A stretch of 64,000 nucleotides of DNA from Nereida ignava (GCF_001049735.1 NZ_CVPC01000002.1:1-64000); one strand, 5' to 3'; positions 43,004-53,019 are shown, numbered from the stretch's first letter. Made by a program: numbers and translations. The notes: generated by a model not told the origin, from the letters alone.

Positions 43004-43037
43004 ATCTGCCTCATGTATCGCGCGATTTTCGCGTCGT

Positions 43038-43046
43038 TGTGGATAA
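43038..43046. promoter_or_regulatory. Exact DnaA box in the moxR-dksA intergenic region
   Basis: The plus strand reads TGTGGATAA, the complement of the consensus TTATCCACA, 35 bp upstream of the moxR start. A single exact 9-mer is near chance level in 64 kb, so only its intergenic position speaks for it. Confidence 0.25.
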
Positions 43047-43242
43047 CTTATCAGTTTAGTCCATTCAGGCAACAAAAAGGTTGCGCAAACATTCAGATAT
43101 TAACTTGTTATCAAGGGCTGTGATGCAGTTTTTGCCCGAATTCGACCTTGGCAGGCGGGGGCGTTTGCGCTAGATGGGCACGTGAACCGCTGGCCTTTAC
43201 ATGTATCAGGGTCGCGGCATGATTACTGAGGGAAGCTTTACT

Positions 43243-43665
43243 ATGAAAGCAGAGACCTTTCTGCCAGACGACTATCGTCCCGCCGAGGACGAGCCTTTCA
43301 TGAATGACCGTCAGCTTGAGTATTTCCGCCGCAAGTTGCTTGCGTGGAAGCACGATCTGCAATCTGACACACGCGACACCATCGAAGGTTTGCAAGATGG
43401 CACGCGCAATATTCCCGATGTAGCCGACCGTGCGTCCGAGGAAACAGACCGCGCGCTTGAACTGCGGACACGTGACCGTCAGCGCAAATTGGTCTCCAAA
43501 ATTGACGCTGCTTTGCGCCGTATCGATGAGGATGAGTTCGGGTATTGCTCTGTTACTGGTGAGCCGATCAGCCTTAAGCGCCTTGATGCGCGCCCGATCG
43601 CAACCATGAGCCTTGAGGCGCAGGAGCGTCACGAGCGTCGCGAAAAAGTACACCGCGACGATTAA
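43243..43665 (+). CDS. dksA: RNA polymerase-binding transcription factor DksA
   Basis: DksA binds in the secondary channel of RNA polymerase and, with ppGpp, resets promoters during starvation. The 140-residue protein has the coiled coil with the tip residues in IPDVADRASEETDRAL near residue 58 (Asp-X-X-Asp-X-Ala pattern shifted to DVADRA) and the globular end FGYCSVTGEPISLKRLDARPI near 105. Only one Cys of the usual four-Cys zinc finger remains, as known for rhodobacterial DksA. The start at 43243 (MKAETFLPDDY) has GAGGGA upstream. A strong terminator follows. Confidence 0.94.
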   Translation: MKAETFLPDDYRPAEDEPFMNDRQLEYFRRKLLAWKHDLQSDTRDTIEGLQDGTRNIPDVADRASEETDRALELRTRDRQRKLVSKIDAALRRIDEDEFGYCSVTGEPISLKRLDARPIATMSLEAQERHERREKVHRDD

Positions 43666-43698
43666 GGCAAAGCGCCGCCTGATCGGTAATTTATAATG

Positions 43699-43736
43699 AA
43701 AAGGCATCACCGGTAGTTCGGTGGTGCCTTTTTCTT
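43699..43736 (+). terminator. Intrinsic terminator of dksA
   Basis: A 14-bp stem (43699-43712 with 43719-43732, one G-T wobble) with loop GTAGTT runs into TTTTTC. It starts 34 bp after the dksA stop. Confidence 0.88.
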
Positions 43737-43779
43737 TTGCCGCTTTGCACCTGCACGAAGCGCAGGCTATGACGGGGTG

Positions 43780-44949
43780 ATGAAAAGTGAACTTCAGCAC
43801 ATGCAGATCGATGTCGTTGGCGGCGGCGTAGCGGGGCTTGCCACAGCGCGCGCCGCAGCGATGTGCGGGGCAAACGTGCGCGTGTTTGAGCAAGCACCCG
43901 AGATCCGCGAAGTGGGTGCGGGTTTGCAGCTAAGCCCGAACGGCATGCGCGTGATTGATGCGCTTGGGCTTGGCGTGGCACTTCGCGACACATCCCTTGA
44001 GGGGCGCGGGGTTGTTTTGCGCAACCAGCGCGGCAAACAAGTGCTGCGCATGGATTTGACCGGCGTCGATGGCACGTTTTTGATGGCCCATCGCGCGGAC
44101 CTGATCGCGGCTTTATCACATGATTTGGCGGACTTAGGGATTGAGCTTAATCTGAATGCACGAATTGAGGCGGGCAGTGCGCGTCGCACAGAGCGGGCAC
44201 TCACAGTTGCGGCTGACGGCGCGCGTTCGGGTCTGCGGGCGGCTCTTGGCGGTGATGCCGCGCCGTTTTTCACGGGGCAAGTTGCGTGGCGCGCGATCAT
44301 TGATGCACATCCTGATGAGCCCGCCGAGGCGCAGGTTTTCATGGGCGCTGGTAGGCATTTGGTGAGCTACCCGCTGAAAGGGGGGCGGCGCAATATCGTG
44401 GCCGTGCAAGAGCGCAGCACGTGGGCCGCAGATAGTTGGAGCACGCCTGATGACCCAGAGGCGCTTCGTGCGGCGTTTGCAGACTTCGGCGGCCCCGTGC
44501 CAGAATGGCTGTCGCAAGTTGAGAAGGTGCATATCTGGGGGTTGTTTCGGCGGCCTGTTGCGCGGAAATGGTATGGTTCTGTCAATGGTGCATCTGCGGT
44601 TCTGGTCGGGGACGCGGCCCATCCAACGCTACCGTTTTTGGCCCAAGGCGCGAACCTTGCGCTGGAAGATGCGTGGTGTTTGCCGGCGGCGTTGGCACAA
44701 TCTCTATCGGTGGATCAATCTGGCGCAGGGGTGCAGTGCGGTTTGCAATTGTTCCAAGACACCCGCCGTGCCCGTGTTATGCGCGCAATTGAGGTGGCAA
44801 ATGCTAATGCGCGAAACTATCACATAGAAAACAAAGCGCTACAGGCCGTAGCTCATGCAGTTTTACGAGGTGGTTCCGTCATTGCGCCATCTGCGGCCGC
44901 CCGAAAGTTCAATTGGCTCTATGGCTATGACGTGACAGCGGCATTTTAG
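43780..44949 (+). CDS. FAD-dependent monooxygenase (salicylate hydroxylase-like)
   Basis: A flavoprotein of about 389 residues of the aromatic-hydroxylase group. FAD-binding GxGxxG in DVVGGGVAGLATARAAAM near residue 12, an Arg/Asn-containing block GLQLSPNGMRVIDALGLG near 50, the DG element AADGARSGLRAALGG near 145 and the GD element VLVGDAAHPTLPFLAQGANL near 280. The substrate is unknown; single-component hydroxylases of this type act on phenols, quinones or nicotinate-like rings. ATG 43780, GTG 43777 and ATG 43801 are all possible starts. No catabolic genes are next to it. Confidence 0.88.
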   Translation: MKSELQHMQIDVVGGGVAGLATARAAAMCGANVRVFEQAPEIREVGAGLQLSPNGMRVIDALGLGVALRDTSLEGRGVVLRNQRGKQVLRMDLTGVDGTFLMAHRADLIAALSHDLADLGIELNLNARIEAGSARRTERALTVAADGARSGLRAALGGDAAPFFTGQVAWRAIIDAHPDEPAEAQVFMGAGRHLVSYPLKGGRRNIVAVQERSTWAADSWSTPDDPEALRAAFADFGGPVPEWLSQVEKVHIWGLFRRPVARKWYGSVNGASAVLVGDAAHPTLPFLAQGANLALEDAWCLPAALAQSLSVDQSGAGVQCGLQLFQDTRRARVMRAIEVANANARNYHIENKALQAVAHAVLRGGSVIAPSAAARKFNWLYGYDVTAAF

Positions 44950-44973
44950 CCGCTCTGCCAGATAATGACTTGC

Positions 44974-45753
44974 CTAGATGTCCAGCTCGACCCAAATCGG
45001 CACGTGGTCTGAGGGCTTTTCGCGGCCGCGTACATGGGCGTCTACCTGACAATCTGTCAGCAGGTCAGCGGCTTGGGGCGACAGCAAAAAGTGGTCAATC
45101 CGGATGCCGTCATTGCGGTTGTAGGCGCCCGCTTGGTAATCCCAAAACGTGTATTGTTCGGGGGCCGCGTTGCGCGCACGAAACGCATCTGTCAGGCCAA
45201 GGGCGCACAGTTCGCGAAATTTGGTACGGCTTTCAAGACGGTAAAGCGCATCATCCGCCCACGCCGCAGGGTTAGCGCAGTCTTCGGGTTGCGGGATAAT
45301 GTTGTAATCACCGGCCATCAAAAACGGCATATCTTGGCGTAACATATTCTTTGCATGGGCAATCTGACGGTCCATCCACGCAAGTTTGTAGTCGTATTTC
45401 GGCCCAGGCACCGGATTGCCATTGGGCAGGTACAGCCCGCAGATACGGATCGCCTGCTTGCCAACAACAGTCGCTTCAATCCACCTTGCTTGCTCGTCGG
45501 TCTCGTCTCCGGGTAGGCCGCGTTGGATGTCCTCAAGCGGTAGTTTTGACAAGATCGCCACGCCGTTGAACGACTTTTGACCGTGGGTTTCCACGATGTA
45601 GCCAAGGTCTTCGATTGGCTCGCGGGGGAATGCCTCATCCACGGATTTGATCTCTTGCAACACGGCCACATCGGGCTGTGCCTCGGATAGCCAATCAAGA
45701 AGGGCGGGCAGTCGGGCTTTGATCCCGTTGATGTTGAAGCTTGCGATTTTCAT
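44974..45753 (-). CDS. xth: Exodeoxyribonuclease III
   Basis: ExoIII is an apurinic/apyrimidinic endonuclease and 3'-5' exonuclease in base excision repair. The 259-residue protein starts MKIASFNINGIKARLPAL and shows the catalytic set: LQEIKSVDEAFP (metal Glu), NGVAILSK, MAGDYNIIPQPEDC near residue 150 (Asp and Asn), RIDHFLLS and SDHVPIWVEL (final Asp-His). The start at 45753 is the canonical N-terminus; a longer frame to 45906 is not family-like. Convergent with the monooxygenase. Confidence 0.95.
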   Translation of the reverse strand: MKIASFNINGIKARLPALLDWLSEAQPDVAVLQEIKSVDEAFPREPIEDLGYIVETHGQKSFNGVAILSKLPLEDIQRGLPGDETDEQARWIEATVVGKQAIRICGLYLPNGNPVPGPKYDYKLAWMDRQIAHAKNMLRQDMPFLMAGDYNIIPQPEDCANPAAWADDALYRLESRTKFRELCALGLTDAFRARNAAPEQYTFWDYQAGAYNRNDGIRIDHFLLSPQAADLLTDCQVDAHVRGREKPSDHVPIWVELDI

Positions 45754-45832
45754 GAGGCACTTGTGCCACGGGCCACGGCGGGCGGAAAGCGCTTTTTGCG
45801 CATCTGACGGGCCATATAGCGCGGATTGATCG

Positions 45833-46189
45833 CTACATTGAAAAGCTGGTGCCACAGCCGCATGAGCTGGTCGCGTTGGGGTTGTTGATGACGAACCGCG
45901 CGCCAATCAATTCTTCTTCGAAATCAATTACCGCATCGGCCAAAAACGGCAAAGATACCGGATCAAGCACCACGCTTTCGCCCGCGCCGCTGAGCACCAG
46001 ATCATCGTCTTTGGGGGTGTCGAGGTCGATCTCGTATTGAAACCCAGAGCATCCGCCGCCCTCAACCGCGATGCGCAGCACTTTACCGTTTGCGGCAGCG
46101 CCAATTTCAGCAAGGCGTTCAAACGCGCGGGGCGTGACGGTGGGGGGCAGTGTGAGCATGGCAAAGGCACCTGTTGTGACATCAGACAC
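45833..46189 (-). CDS. erpA: Iron-sulphur cluster insertion protein, HesB/IscA family (ErpA-like)
   Basis: A 118-residue A-type carrier that delivers Fe-S clusters to apo-enzymes. The three conserved cysteines are present: VEGGGCSGFQYEI near residue 47 and the C-terminal SSCGCGTSFSM. The start at 46189 has GAGG 7 nt upstream; an internal ATG at 46159 is an alternative without one. It is divergent from the dGTPase-like gene (47 bp). The ErpA name rests on the C-terminal motif. Confidence 0.9.
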   Translation of the reverse strand: MSDVTTGAFAMLTLPPTVTPRAFERLAEIGAAANGKVLRIAVEGGGCSGFQYEIDLDTPKDDDLVLSGAGESVVLDPVSLPFLADAVIDFEEELIGARFVINNPNATSSCGCGTSFSM

Positions 46190-46236
46190 CTCACCATATA
46201 AGACCGCAGGCAGGCATCACAAGAGACGGCAGACAC

Positions 46237-47370
46237 ATGACGGCACTTTACGCGTCCACCCCCGGCGATAGCCGCGGCAGGTTGGTCTTTGAACAGGAAT
46301 ACGACTTCCGGTCTCCTTTTCAGCGCGACCGCGACCGCATCATTCACGCCAGCGCATTCCGCCGCCTCAAACACAAAACCCAAGTTTTTGTAGAACACGA
46401 AGGAGATGCGTATCGCACGCGGCTGACCCACACGATTGAGGTGGCACAGGTGGCGCGCACGATGGCGGGGGCACTGGGCCTTGATCTTGATCTGACCGAG
46501 GCGATCGCGCTGGCCCATGATCTGGGGCACACACCGTTTGGGCACACAGGCGAAGACGCGCTGGACGCTTTGATGCAACCTTACGGCGGGTTCGATCACA
46601 ACGCGCAGGCGCTTAAAATCGTGACCTCGCTTGAGCGGCACTATGCTGAATTTGACGGGCTAAACCTGACGTGGGAGTGTCTTGAAGGGATTGCAAAGCA
46701 CAACGGCCCCGTGCCGCAGCCGTGGCCATTTGCGCTGTCGGATTACACCGCGCGTCACGATCTTGAGCTGCACACCCACGCCAGCGCCGAAGCACAGGTT
46801 GCGGCCCTGTCGGATGATATTGCCTACAACAATCATGATCTGCACGATGGTCTGCGCGCGGGGCTTTTCACCGATGACGATATTTGTGCGTTGCCGATTG
46901 TGGGGGATGCTTACGCTCAGGTGGATGCTGCCTATCCGGGGCTTGCGCCTAAACGGCGTCGTCACGAGGCGCTGCGCCGCGTTTTTGGCGTGATGGTCGC
47001 TGATGTGATCAAAACCTCACGCGGGTTGTTGGAGGGGATAACATCTGCCGATCAAGTACGCAGCAACGGCGCCCCTGTGGTGCAGTTTTCTGCCGGTTTG
47101 TGGGCGGATTTGAAAGTTATCCGCGCGTTTTTGTTTAAACAGATGTACCGCGCGCCCGAAGTGGTTGAAATGCGCAAACGTGTGACGCGCGTGGTTGAGG
47201 GGCTATTCCCGCTCTATATGGCCCGCCCCGAGTTGTTGCCCAAAGAGTGGGCCGAGGACGTGGCCGCCGCGACCCAAGATGTGGAGCGCGCCAGATTGGT
47301 GGCCGATTATATCGCGGGTATGACAGACCGTTTTGCCCTGGCCCAAGCCGAGGCGCATTTGGAACTTTAA
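46237..47370 (+). CDS. dgt: Deoxyguanosinetriphosphate triphosphohydrolase-like protein
   Basis: An HD-domain enzyme that splits dNTPs into nucleosides and triphosphate and so trims the nucleotide pool. The 377-residue protein matches the shorter dGTPase-like type: FQRDRDRIIHASAFRRLKHK near residue 28, RLTHTIEVAQVARTMA near 62 (first His), LAHDLGHTPFGHTGEDALD near 88 (His-Asp), and SDDIAYNNHDLHDGLRAG near 190 (last Asp). Substrate preference is not predictable. It precedes argS by 155 bp. Confidence 0.92.
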   Translation: MTALYASTPGDSRGRLVFEQEYDFRSPFQRDRDRIIHASAFRRLKHKTQVFVEHEGDAYRTRLTHTIEVAQVARTMAGALGLDLDLTEAIALAHDLGHTPFGHTGEDALDALMQPYGGFDHNAQALKIVTSLERHYAEFDGLNLTWECLEGIAKHNGPVPQPWPFALSDYTARHDLELHTHASAEAQVAALSDDIAYNNHDLHDGLRAGLFTDDDICALPIVGDAYAQVDAAYPGLAPKRRRHEALRRVFGVMVADVIKTSRGLLEGITSADQVRSNGAPVVQFSAGLWADLKVIRAFLFKQMYRAPEVVEMRKRVTRVVEGLFPLYMARPELLPKEWAEDVAAATQDVERARLVADYIAGMTDRFALAQAEAHLEL

Positions 47371-47525
47371 CAAAGCTGTATACGCGGCGTAGCGCGCGAT
47401 TTGTTGACCCTAGCGTGCAGCGTGGTAAGGGAATGCTAACGCGCCGTGCCGCCTAATTTGCGCCGCTCGCCATTGGTGGGCGCGCCCGAGTGAAGACACC
47501 GGAAGATACCCGAAGGAACTGCCCT

Positions 47526-49265
47526 ATGAATTTGTTTGCTGATATTCGCGCCCTTGTTGTGACGTCACTTGAGGGGATGGTGCAGGCAGGTGTTCTGGCC
47601 GAGGGCCTGAGTTTCGACAATGTCACCGTAGAGCCGCCCCGTGACGCAAGCCACGGTGATATGGCCACGAATGCCGCCATGGTGCTGGCCAAACCGTCTA
47701 AGATGAAGCCGCGTGATATTGCTGATGCACTTGCAGCAGCGTTGCTGAACGATCCACGGATAGAGGCCGCCGACGTGGCGGGCCCCGGGTTTTTGAACCT
47801 GCGTTTGTCCAAATCTCTGTGGCAGGGCGTGGTAAAGTCCGCCCTTGTTGATGCGCAGTTTGGTCAAAGCAATCTTGGCGGCGGCAAAAAGATCAACGTA
47901 GAATACGTCAGCGCAAACCCAACGGGCCCGCTTCACGTGGGCCACACCCGCGGGGCGGTTTTTGGTGACGCGCTTGCCTCACTTCTGGCGTACGCAGGCT
48001 ATGACGTGACCCGCGAATACTACATCAATGATGGGGGCGGGCAGGTCGATGTTTTGGCGCGTTCGGTCTATTTGCGCTACCTTGAGGCGCATGGACAGCA
48101 GGTCGCCTTTGAGGACGGCACGTACCCCGGTGATTACCTGATTGAAGTGGGCATCGCGCTCAAAGACAAAGTGGGTGACGCCTATGTAGATCAGCCCGAA
48201 GAGGTCTGGCTGGCTGAGCTACGACTTTTTGCAACGGATGCGATGATGGCGATGATCCGTGATGATCTGGCCGCTTTGGGTGTCTCCATGGATGTCTTTT
48301 TTAGCGAAAAGTCGCTTTATGGCACGGGTCGCATTGAAGACGCGATTGAGGATCTGCGCAGCAAAGGGTTGATCTACACAGGCACCCTTGAGCCGCCCAA
48401 AGGCAAGCTGCCAGAAGATTGGGAACCGCGCGAGCAGACCTTGTTCAAATCCACCGACTACGGTGATGATGTGGACCGTCCGGTGCAAAAATCTGATGGG
48501 GCATGGACTTATTTCGCCCCTGACATCGCTTATCACTATGACAAGATTACCCGCGGCTTTGATGGCCTGATCGACGTGCTTGGCGCGGATCACGGCGGTT
48601 ACGTCAAACGGATGAAAGCGGCGGTTTCAGCGTTGTCTGACACGCAAGTCGCCCTTGATATCAAGCTGTGCCAATTGGTGAAGCTGATGAAAAACGGTGA
48701 GCCGTTCAAAATGTCCAAACGGGCAGGGACTTTCGTGACCCTTGCGGATGTTGTTGAAATGGTCGGCCCGGACGTGACGCGCTTTGTGATGCTGACGCGC
48801 AAAAACGATGCGCCGCTTGATTTTGACATCGACAAAGTGACCGAGCAATCCAAAGACAACCCCGTTTGGTATGTCCAATACGCCAGCGCGCGGGTGCATC
48901 AGGTGATGCGCAAAGCCGCCGAGGCGGGCATCGCGGTGGATGACGCCACCCTTGCTGGCGCGGACCTGAGCCTGTTGGATCACGCGGCAGAAATCGCCAT
49001 GGCTCAAAAGCTTGCAGAGTGGCCCCGTTTGGTCGAAGTGGCCGCGCGCACCCATGAGCCGCACCGCGTCGCGTTCTATCTGTATGACTTGGCCAGCGAG
49101 ATGCACAGCCTCTACAACCGTGGCAATGATGACCACTCATTGCGCTTTATCCAAGACGATGCTGCAGTGTCACAGGCGAAAATTGCGCTGATTAGGGCTG
49201 TTTGTGTTGTTATTTCTCACGGTTTAGGTATTCTAGGCGTAACTCCTGCGACCGAGATGCGCTGA
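47526..49265 (+). CDS. argS: Arginyl-tRNA synthetase
   Basis: ArgRS charges tRNA-Arg. The 579-residue class I synthetase has the HIGH-type motif [20 protein letters not shown] near residue 125, a KMSKS equivalent in [18 protein letters not shown] near 400, and the C-terminal helical DALR anticodon-binding domain ending in [16 protein letters not shown]. The ATG at 47526 ([11 protein letters not shown]) has AAGGA 9 nt upstream and is the normal start. It leads a rightward series with the SPOR protein, nagZ and scpAB. Confidence 0.97.
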   Translation: MNLFADIRALVVTSLEGMVQAGVLAEGLSFDNVTVEPPRDASHGDMATNAAMVLAKPSKMKPRDIADALAAALLNDPRIEAADVAGPGFLNLRLSKSLWQGVVKSALVDAQFGQSNLGGGKKINVEYVSANPTGPLHVGHTRGAVFGDALASLLAYAGYDVTREYYINDGGGQVDVLARSVYLRYLEAHGQQVAFEDGTYPGDYLIEVGIALKDKVGDAYVDQPEEVWLAELRLFATDAMMAMIRDDLAALGVSMDVFFSEKSLYGTGRIEDAIEDLRSKGLIYTGTLEPPKGKLPEDWEPREQTLFKSTDYGDDVDRPVQKSDGAWTYFAPDIAYHYDKITRGFDGLIDVLGADHGGYVKRMKAAVSALSDTQVALDIKLCQLVKLMKNGEPFKMSKRAGTFVTLADVVEMVGPDVTRFVMLTRKNDAPLDFDIDKVTEQSKDNPVWYVQYASARVHQVMRKAAEAGIAVDDATLAGADLSLLDHAAEIAMAQKLAEWPRLVEVAARTHEPHRVAFYLYDLASEMHSLYNRGNDDHSLRFIQDDAAVSQAKIALIRAVCVVISHGLGILGVTPATEMR

Positions 49266-49373
49266 TCTAACAAGCCGCACCGTCCGCTAATTGCCCATTT
49301 GGGTGAGGGGGTTTGAGGCAAGTTTAGAGACCCGAATGACCCATAAAACAAGGGCGACGGGCAGTGAGGCAAC

Positions 49374-50417
49374 ATGTTTGAACAATCCCATTCCGTGGGT
49401 GCTGGGCCGGCTTTGCGTGGGCGTGATGCTTATGCTGGGCAGCAGCACTATTATGGTGAAACTGGCTACGGTGAGACCGGTTCTGGCGCGGGAAGCGCCT
49501 CCTCAAAACCCCATTTGATCGTAAACGCGGCAGGTGCGCTGACTTCGATCGCCTTGGTGATTGGCGTCGCAGTCTGGAGCTATAATCTGATTTCGCGCGA
49601 CGTCAGCGGTGTTCCCGTGGTCAAAGCCCTCGAAGGTCCGATGCGCATCCAGCCTGAAAAACCCGGCGGCACCCCTGCGGCACACCAAGGGTTGGCCGTG
49701 AATGAGATCGCTGCATTGGGATCGGCTCCTGCGGCCCCTGACCAGTTGATGCTTGCGCCTGCGCCTGTAGAAATTACGGCTGATGATGTTGCGGGCGTTT
49801 TCGTGCCTACGTCCAACGGTGCTGCTGCAAAAGCGCCTGTGACGGCAGCGCCTGAAACAAACGATGTGACTGCGAACAATGAGACGGACAGCAGTTTGTC
49901 CCTCAGTAATGTTCAGCAAGTCAGTGCGGTGGCCCGAAATACGCCAGCAACCAAAGCCGCTCTGGATGAGCTGGTTGCCTCAATCGCTGCAAACACACCC
50001 AGCCTGACACCCGTGGCACCAGCGCCCAAAGTGACTGTCGTAAAGGGCGGCATTGGCACCTCTTTGCGCCCAAAAGCCCGCGTAATGCGCGGCAACGTCA
50101 TTCAGGCCTCGGCCCCTGCAAATATCACATCAACAGGTGTTGAGGTTGACCCTGCGTCTGTGCCGTTGGGCACGCCTTTGGTCCAACTTGGCGCATTCGA
50201 CAGCGCAGAAGTGGCGCGGGGCGAGTGGAACCGCTTGGCGAAAACTTTTGACGGCTATCTGGCCACGAAAAAACGCGTCATTGAGCGGGCTGAGAAGAAC
50301 GGAAAAACCTTCTACCGCTTGCGCGCGTTGGGGTTTGATCAATTGGCAGACGCACAGCGTTTTTGTTCCGCACTTGAAGCTGAAAACGCGCGGTGTTTGT
50401 CGATTGTTAAGCGCTGA
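49374..50417 (+). CDS. SPOR-domain cell-envelope protein
   Basis: A 347-residue bitopic membrane protein: cytoplasmic Gly/Tyr-rich N-terminus (residues 1-45), one membrane helix (about 50-70, AAGALTSIALVIGVAVWSYN), a long Ala/Pro/Thr periplasmic linker and a C-terminal SPOR domain (about 265-345: PLVQLGAFDSAEVARGEWNR and YRLRALGFDQLADAQRFC). SPOR domains bind denuded peptidoglycan at division sites. It lies between argS and the muropeptide hydrolase nagZ, in keeping with a role in cell-wall turnover. Specific partner unknown. Confidence 0.9.
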   Translation: MFEQSHSVGAGPALRGRDAYAGQQHYYGETGYGETGSGAGSASSKPHLIVNAAGALTSIALVIGVAVWSYNLISRDVSGVPVVKALEGPMRIQPEKPGGTPAAHQGLAVNEIAALGSAPAAPDQLMLAPAPVEITADDVAGVFVPTSNGAAAKAPVTAAPETNDVTANNETDSSLSLSNVQQVSAVARNTPATKAALDELVASIAANTPSLTPVAPAPKVTVVKGGIGTSLRPKARVMRGNVIQASAPANITSTGVEVDPASVPLGTPLVQLGAFDSAEVARGEWNRLAKTFDGYLATKKRVIERAEKNGKTFYRLRALGFDQLADAQRFCSALEAENARCLSIVKR

Positions 50418-50465
50418 TAGCAAGGCCGTTAATCCTGTGCCGTTTCACGGTGTGGGGGCTGTTTG

Positions 50466-51482
50466 ATGTCACAGGGCTTAATATCGCATGGCGCGTTTAC
50501 CCTTGGTTGCTCAGGCACTGAGCTTACTCAGGCTGAGGCGCGGTTTTTTCGTGAAGCGGACCCTTGGGGCTTTATCCTATTTGCGCGCAATGTTGAAACG
50601 CCGCAGCAGTTGCAACGCCTAACCGCGGAGCTGCGCGAGGCGGTCGGGCGCGACGCGATCATCACTGTTGATCAAGAAGGTGGCCGCGTTCAGCGGTTAA
50701 CGGCGCCCCAGTGGCGACAGTGGCTGCCCCCGTTGGATCAATCTGCGCAAGTTGCGGAAAATGGCAAAGACGCAGCCCGCGCGATGTATCTGCGCTACCG
50801 CATCATTGCTGCTGAATTGCGTGCCTCAGGCCTTGATAGCAATTGCGCGCCCATGGTCGATATCGCAACGGCCCAGACCCATCCGTTTTTGCGCAATCGT
50901 TGCTACGGCGAAAACTTGCAAACTGTGGTCGCCTTGGCCCAAGCGGCAGCTGCGGGGCTGTCGGACGGTGGGGTTGTTCCTGTGGCCAAGCACATGCCGG
51001 GCCACGGCCGCGCAACTGTCGACAGCCACAAGGCGCTGCCGCGGGTAACTGAAACAGCACAGGTGCTGCGGCGCGAAGATTTCGCCGCTTTTGCCGCCGT
51101 GGGGGATTTGCCCATGGCGATGACCGCACATATCGTGTTTGAGGCGTTTGACGAGGCACCAGCCACGACCAGTCCTGTGATGCAAAAGATCATTCGCGAT
51201 GAAATCGGGTTTGGCGGTCTGCTCATGACCGATGATATCAGCATGCAGGCGCTTAGTGGCACGGTGGCCGCGCGCGCGCGGGCCTCGCTTGATGCGGGCT
51301 GCGATGTTGTTTTGCATTGCAACGGTGATCTGGCCGAAATGACAGATGTAGCCGCGGCAAGCGGTTTAATGACCGACAAAGCAGCGCTTCGCGCCACAAA
51401 TGTCGTTGAAAGCCGCCGCACGCCTGATGAGGTTGACATCGCGGCCCTTGAGGCCGAATTTAACGCACTGTTAACGTCCTAA
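50466..51482 (+). CDS. nagZ: Beta-N-acetylhexosaminidase (glycoside hydrolase family 3)
   Basis: NagZ removes N-acetylglucosamine from anhydro-muropeptides during peptidoglycan recycling in the cytoplasm. The 338-residue protein has VDQEGGRVQRL near residue 66, the signature VAKHMPGHGRATVDSHKALP near 175 and the nucleophile Asp in LLMTDDISMQAL near 252. The ATG at 50466 is preceded directly by an in-frame TTG. It follows the SPOR protein by 48 bp and precedes scpA. Confidence 0.94.
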   Translation: MSQGLISHGAFTLGCSGTELTQAEARFFREADPWGFILFARNVETPQQLQRLTAELREAVGRDAIITVDQEGGRVQRLTAPQWRQWLPPLDQSAQVAENGKDAARAMYLRYRIIAAELRASGLDSNCAPMVDIATAQTHPFLRNRCYGENLQTVVALAQAAAAGLSDGGVVPVAKHMPGHGRATVDSHKALPRVTETAQVLRREDFAAFAAVGDLPMAMTAHIVFEAFDEAPATTSPVMQKIIRDEIGFGGLLMTDDISMQALSGTVAARARASLDAGCDVVLHCNGDLAEMTDVAAASGLMTDKAALRATNVVESRRTPDEVDIAALEAEFNALLTS

Positions 51483-51521
51483 GCTGCCTGAGGGCAGTGC
51501 CCGACCAAAAAGGCCTCTTGC

Positions 51522-52328
51522 GTGTCTGCCGAAAACCCCGCCCAAAACGATTTTGAATTTGACGCCGAGCGCGTGGCCGACCGCGTTGCGGCCGAGGCGC
51601 TTATTGTTGATGTGGACGGCTTTGAAGGGCCGCTTGATTTGTTGCTGACCTTGTCGCGCACCCAAAAAGTTGACCTGCGTAAAATTTCGGTGCTGGAACT
51701 GGCCCGCCAATATCTGGCGTTCATCGACAAAGCCAAGGAACTGCGTCTTGAACTGGCGGCGGATTATCTTGTGATGGCGGCGTGGTTGGCGTTTTTGAAA
51801 TCACGCTTGTTGCTTCCGCCTGATCCCGCGCAAGAGGGCCCTTCAGGCGAGGAGCTTGCCGCGCATTTGGCGTTTCAGCTTGAGCGTTTGGCCGCCATGC
51901 GGGACGCTGCGGCAAAACTGATGGCGCGCGACCAAAAGGGCCGTGATTTCTTTGTGCGCGGCATTCCCGAAGATGTCACCCGCGTGCGCAAAGTGATTTA
52001 TTCCGCCACATTGATGGACCTGATGCAGGGCTACGCGCGCACCCGCACCAAAGATGAATTCCGCCCCTTTGTGATGGACCGTGAAGCCACTATGACCCTT
52101 GAGCAAGCTCTGGAGCGGATGCGCGGGCTGATTGGGTACGCAGGCGAGTGGACGGATTTGACAAGTTACCTGCCCGAAGGGTGGGAAATGGATCCCAAAA
52201 AGCGCCGCTCTGCCACGGCGGCCAATTTTGCAGCAACCCTTGAGTTGGCCAAAGCGGGTAAGATTGAGATACGACAGGGCGAGATTTTCTCTGCCATTCA
52301 GATCAGGAAACGTGACCATGACGGATGA
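51522..52328 (+). CDS. scpA: Segregation and condensation protein A
   Basis: ScpA is the kleisin that bridges SMC heads in chromosome condensation. The 268-residue protein has the N-terminal block VDGFEGPLDLLLTLSRTQKV near residue 32, KISVLELARQYLAFI near 53 and LAAWLAFLKSRLLLP-type sequence near 85, all typical. It starts with GTG at 51522. Its end overlaps scpB by 11 bp. Confidence 0.95.
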   Translation: MSAENPAQNDFEFDAERVADRVAAEALIVDVDGFEGPLDLLLTLSRTQKVDLRKISVLELARQYLAFIDKAKELRLELAADYLVMAAWLAFLKSRLLLPPDPAQEGPSGEELAAHLAFQLERLAAMRDAAAKLMARDQKGRDFFVRGIPEDVTRVRKVIYSATLMDLMQGYARTRTKDEFRPFVMDREATMTLEQALERMRGLIGYAGEWTDLTSYLPEGWEMDPKKRRSATAANFAATLELAKAGKIEIRQGEIFSAIQIRKRDHDG

Positions 52329-53019
52329 TGTGAACGCCGCTGACCAGCCTGAAAAAGATCAGGTCGATGCGCCAACTGAGACGCAGGACGAAAGCCTGTT
52401 TGATGCCCCGCCAATGGCAGAACAGGAACGGATGGTTGAGGCGATTTTATTTGCGACTGCCGAGCCGTTGAGCCTGAAAGATATCGCCTCGCGCCTGCCG
52501 ATGGGATGTGAGCCGCAAACGGCACTGGTGCATTTGGGCAAACGCTACGACGGGCGGGGCGTGAACCTTGTGCGCGTGGGCGAGGCATGGGCGCTGCGCA
52601 CGGCGCCAGACCTTGGGTTCTTGATGCAACGCGAAACCATTGAGCACCGCAAACTGTCACGCGCGGCTATCGAGACCCTTGCGATCATTGCATATCATCA
52701 ACCAATTACGCGCGCCGAGATTGAAGAAATTCGCGGTGTCGCCGTAAGCCGCGGCACGGTGGATCAGTTGCTTGAGATGGATTGGATCCGCTTTGGCCGC
52801 CGCCGTATGACGCCAGGCAGACCTGTAACATTTGTGGTCACGCAGGAGTTTCTGGACCACTTCGGCTTGGAAACCGCCCGTGATTTGCCGGGCCTGAAAG
52901 AGCTTCGTTCGGCTGGGTTGTTGGACAATCGCCCACCGCCCACGGATATGCCGGGGCCCGGTGAGGCCGAAGACGAAAGCCAAGACGACGAAGAGCAAAC
53001 GGAGCTGTTTGAGGAATAG
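52318..53019 (+). CDS. scpB: Segregation and condensation protein B
   Basis: ScpB dimers bind ScpA in the SMC complex. The 233-residue protein has two winged-helix domains: MVEAILFATAEPLSLKDIA near residue 39 and LSRAAIETLAIIAYHQPITR near 110, with GVAVSRGTVDQLLE and WIRFGRRRMTPGRP. The C-terminus is a highly acidic tail (DESQDDEEQTELFEE). The start at 52318 overlaps the scpA end by 11 bp, so translation is coupled. Confidence 0.95.
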   Translation: MTDDVNAADQPEKDQVDAPTETQDESLFDAPPMAEQERMVEAILFATAEPLSLKDIASRLPMGCEPQTALVHLGKRYDGRGVNLVRVGEAWALRTAPDLGFLMQRETIEHRKLSRAAIETLAIIAYHQPITRAEIEEIRGVAVSRGTVDQLLEMDWIRFGRRRMTPGRPVTFVVTQEFLDHFGLETARDLPGLKELRSAGLLDNRPPPTDMPGPGEAEDESQDDEEQTELFEE

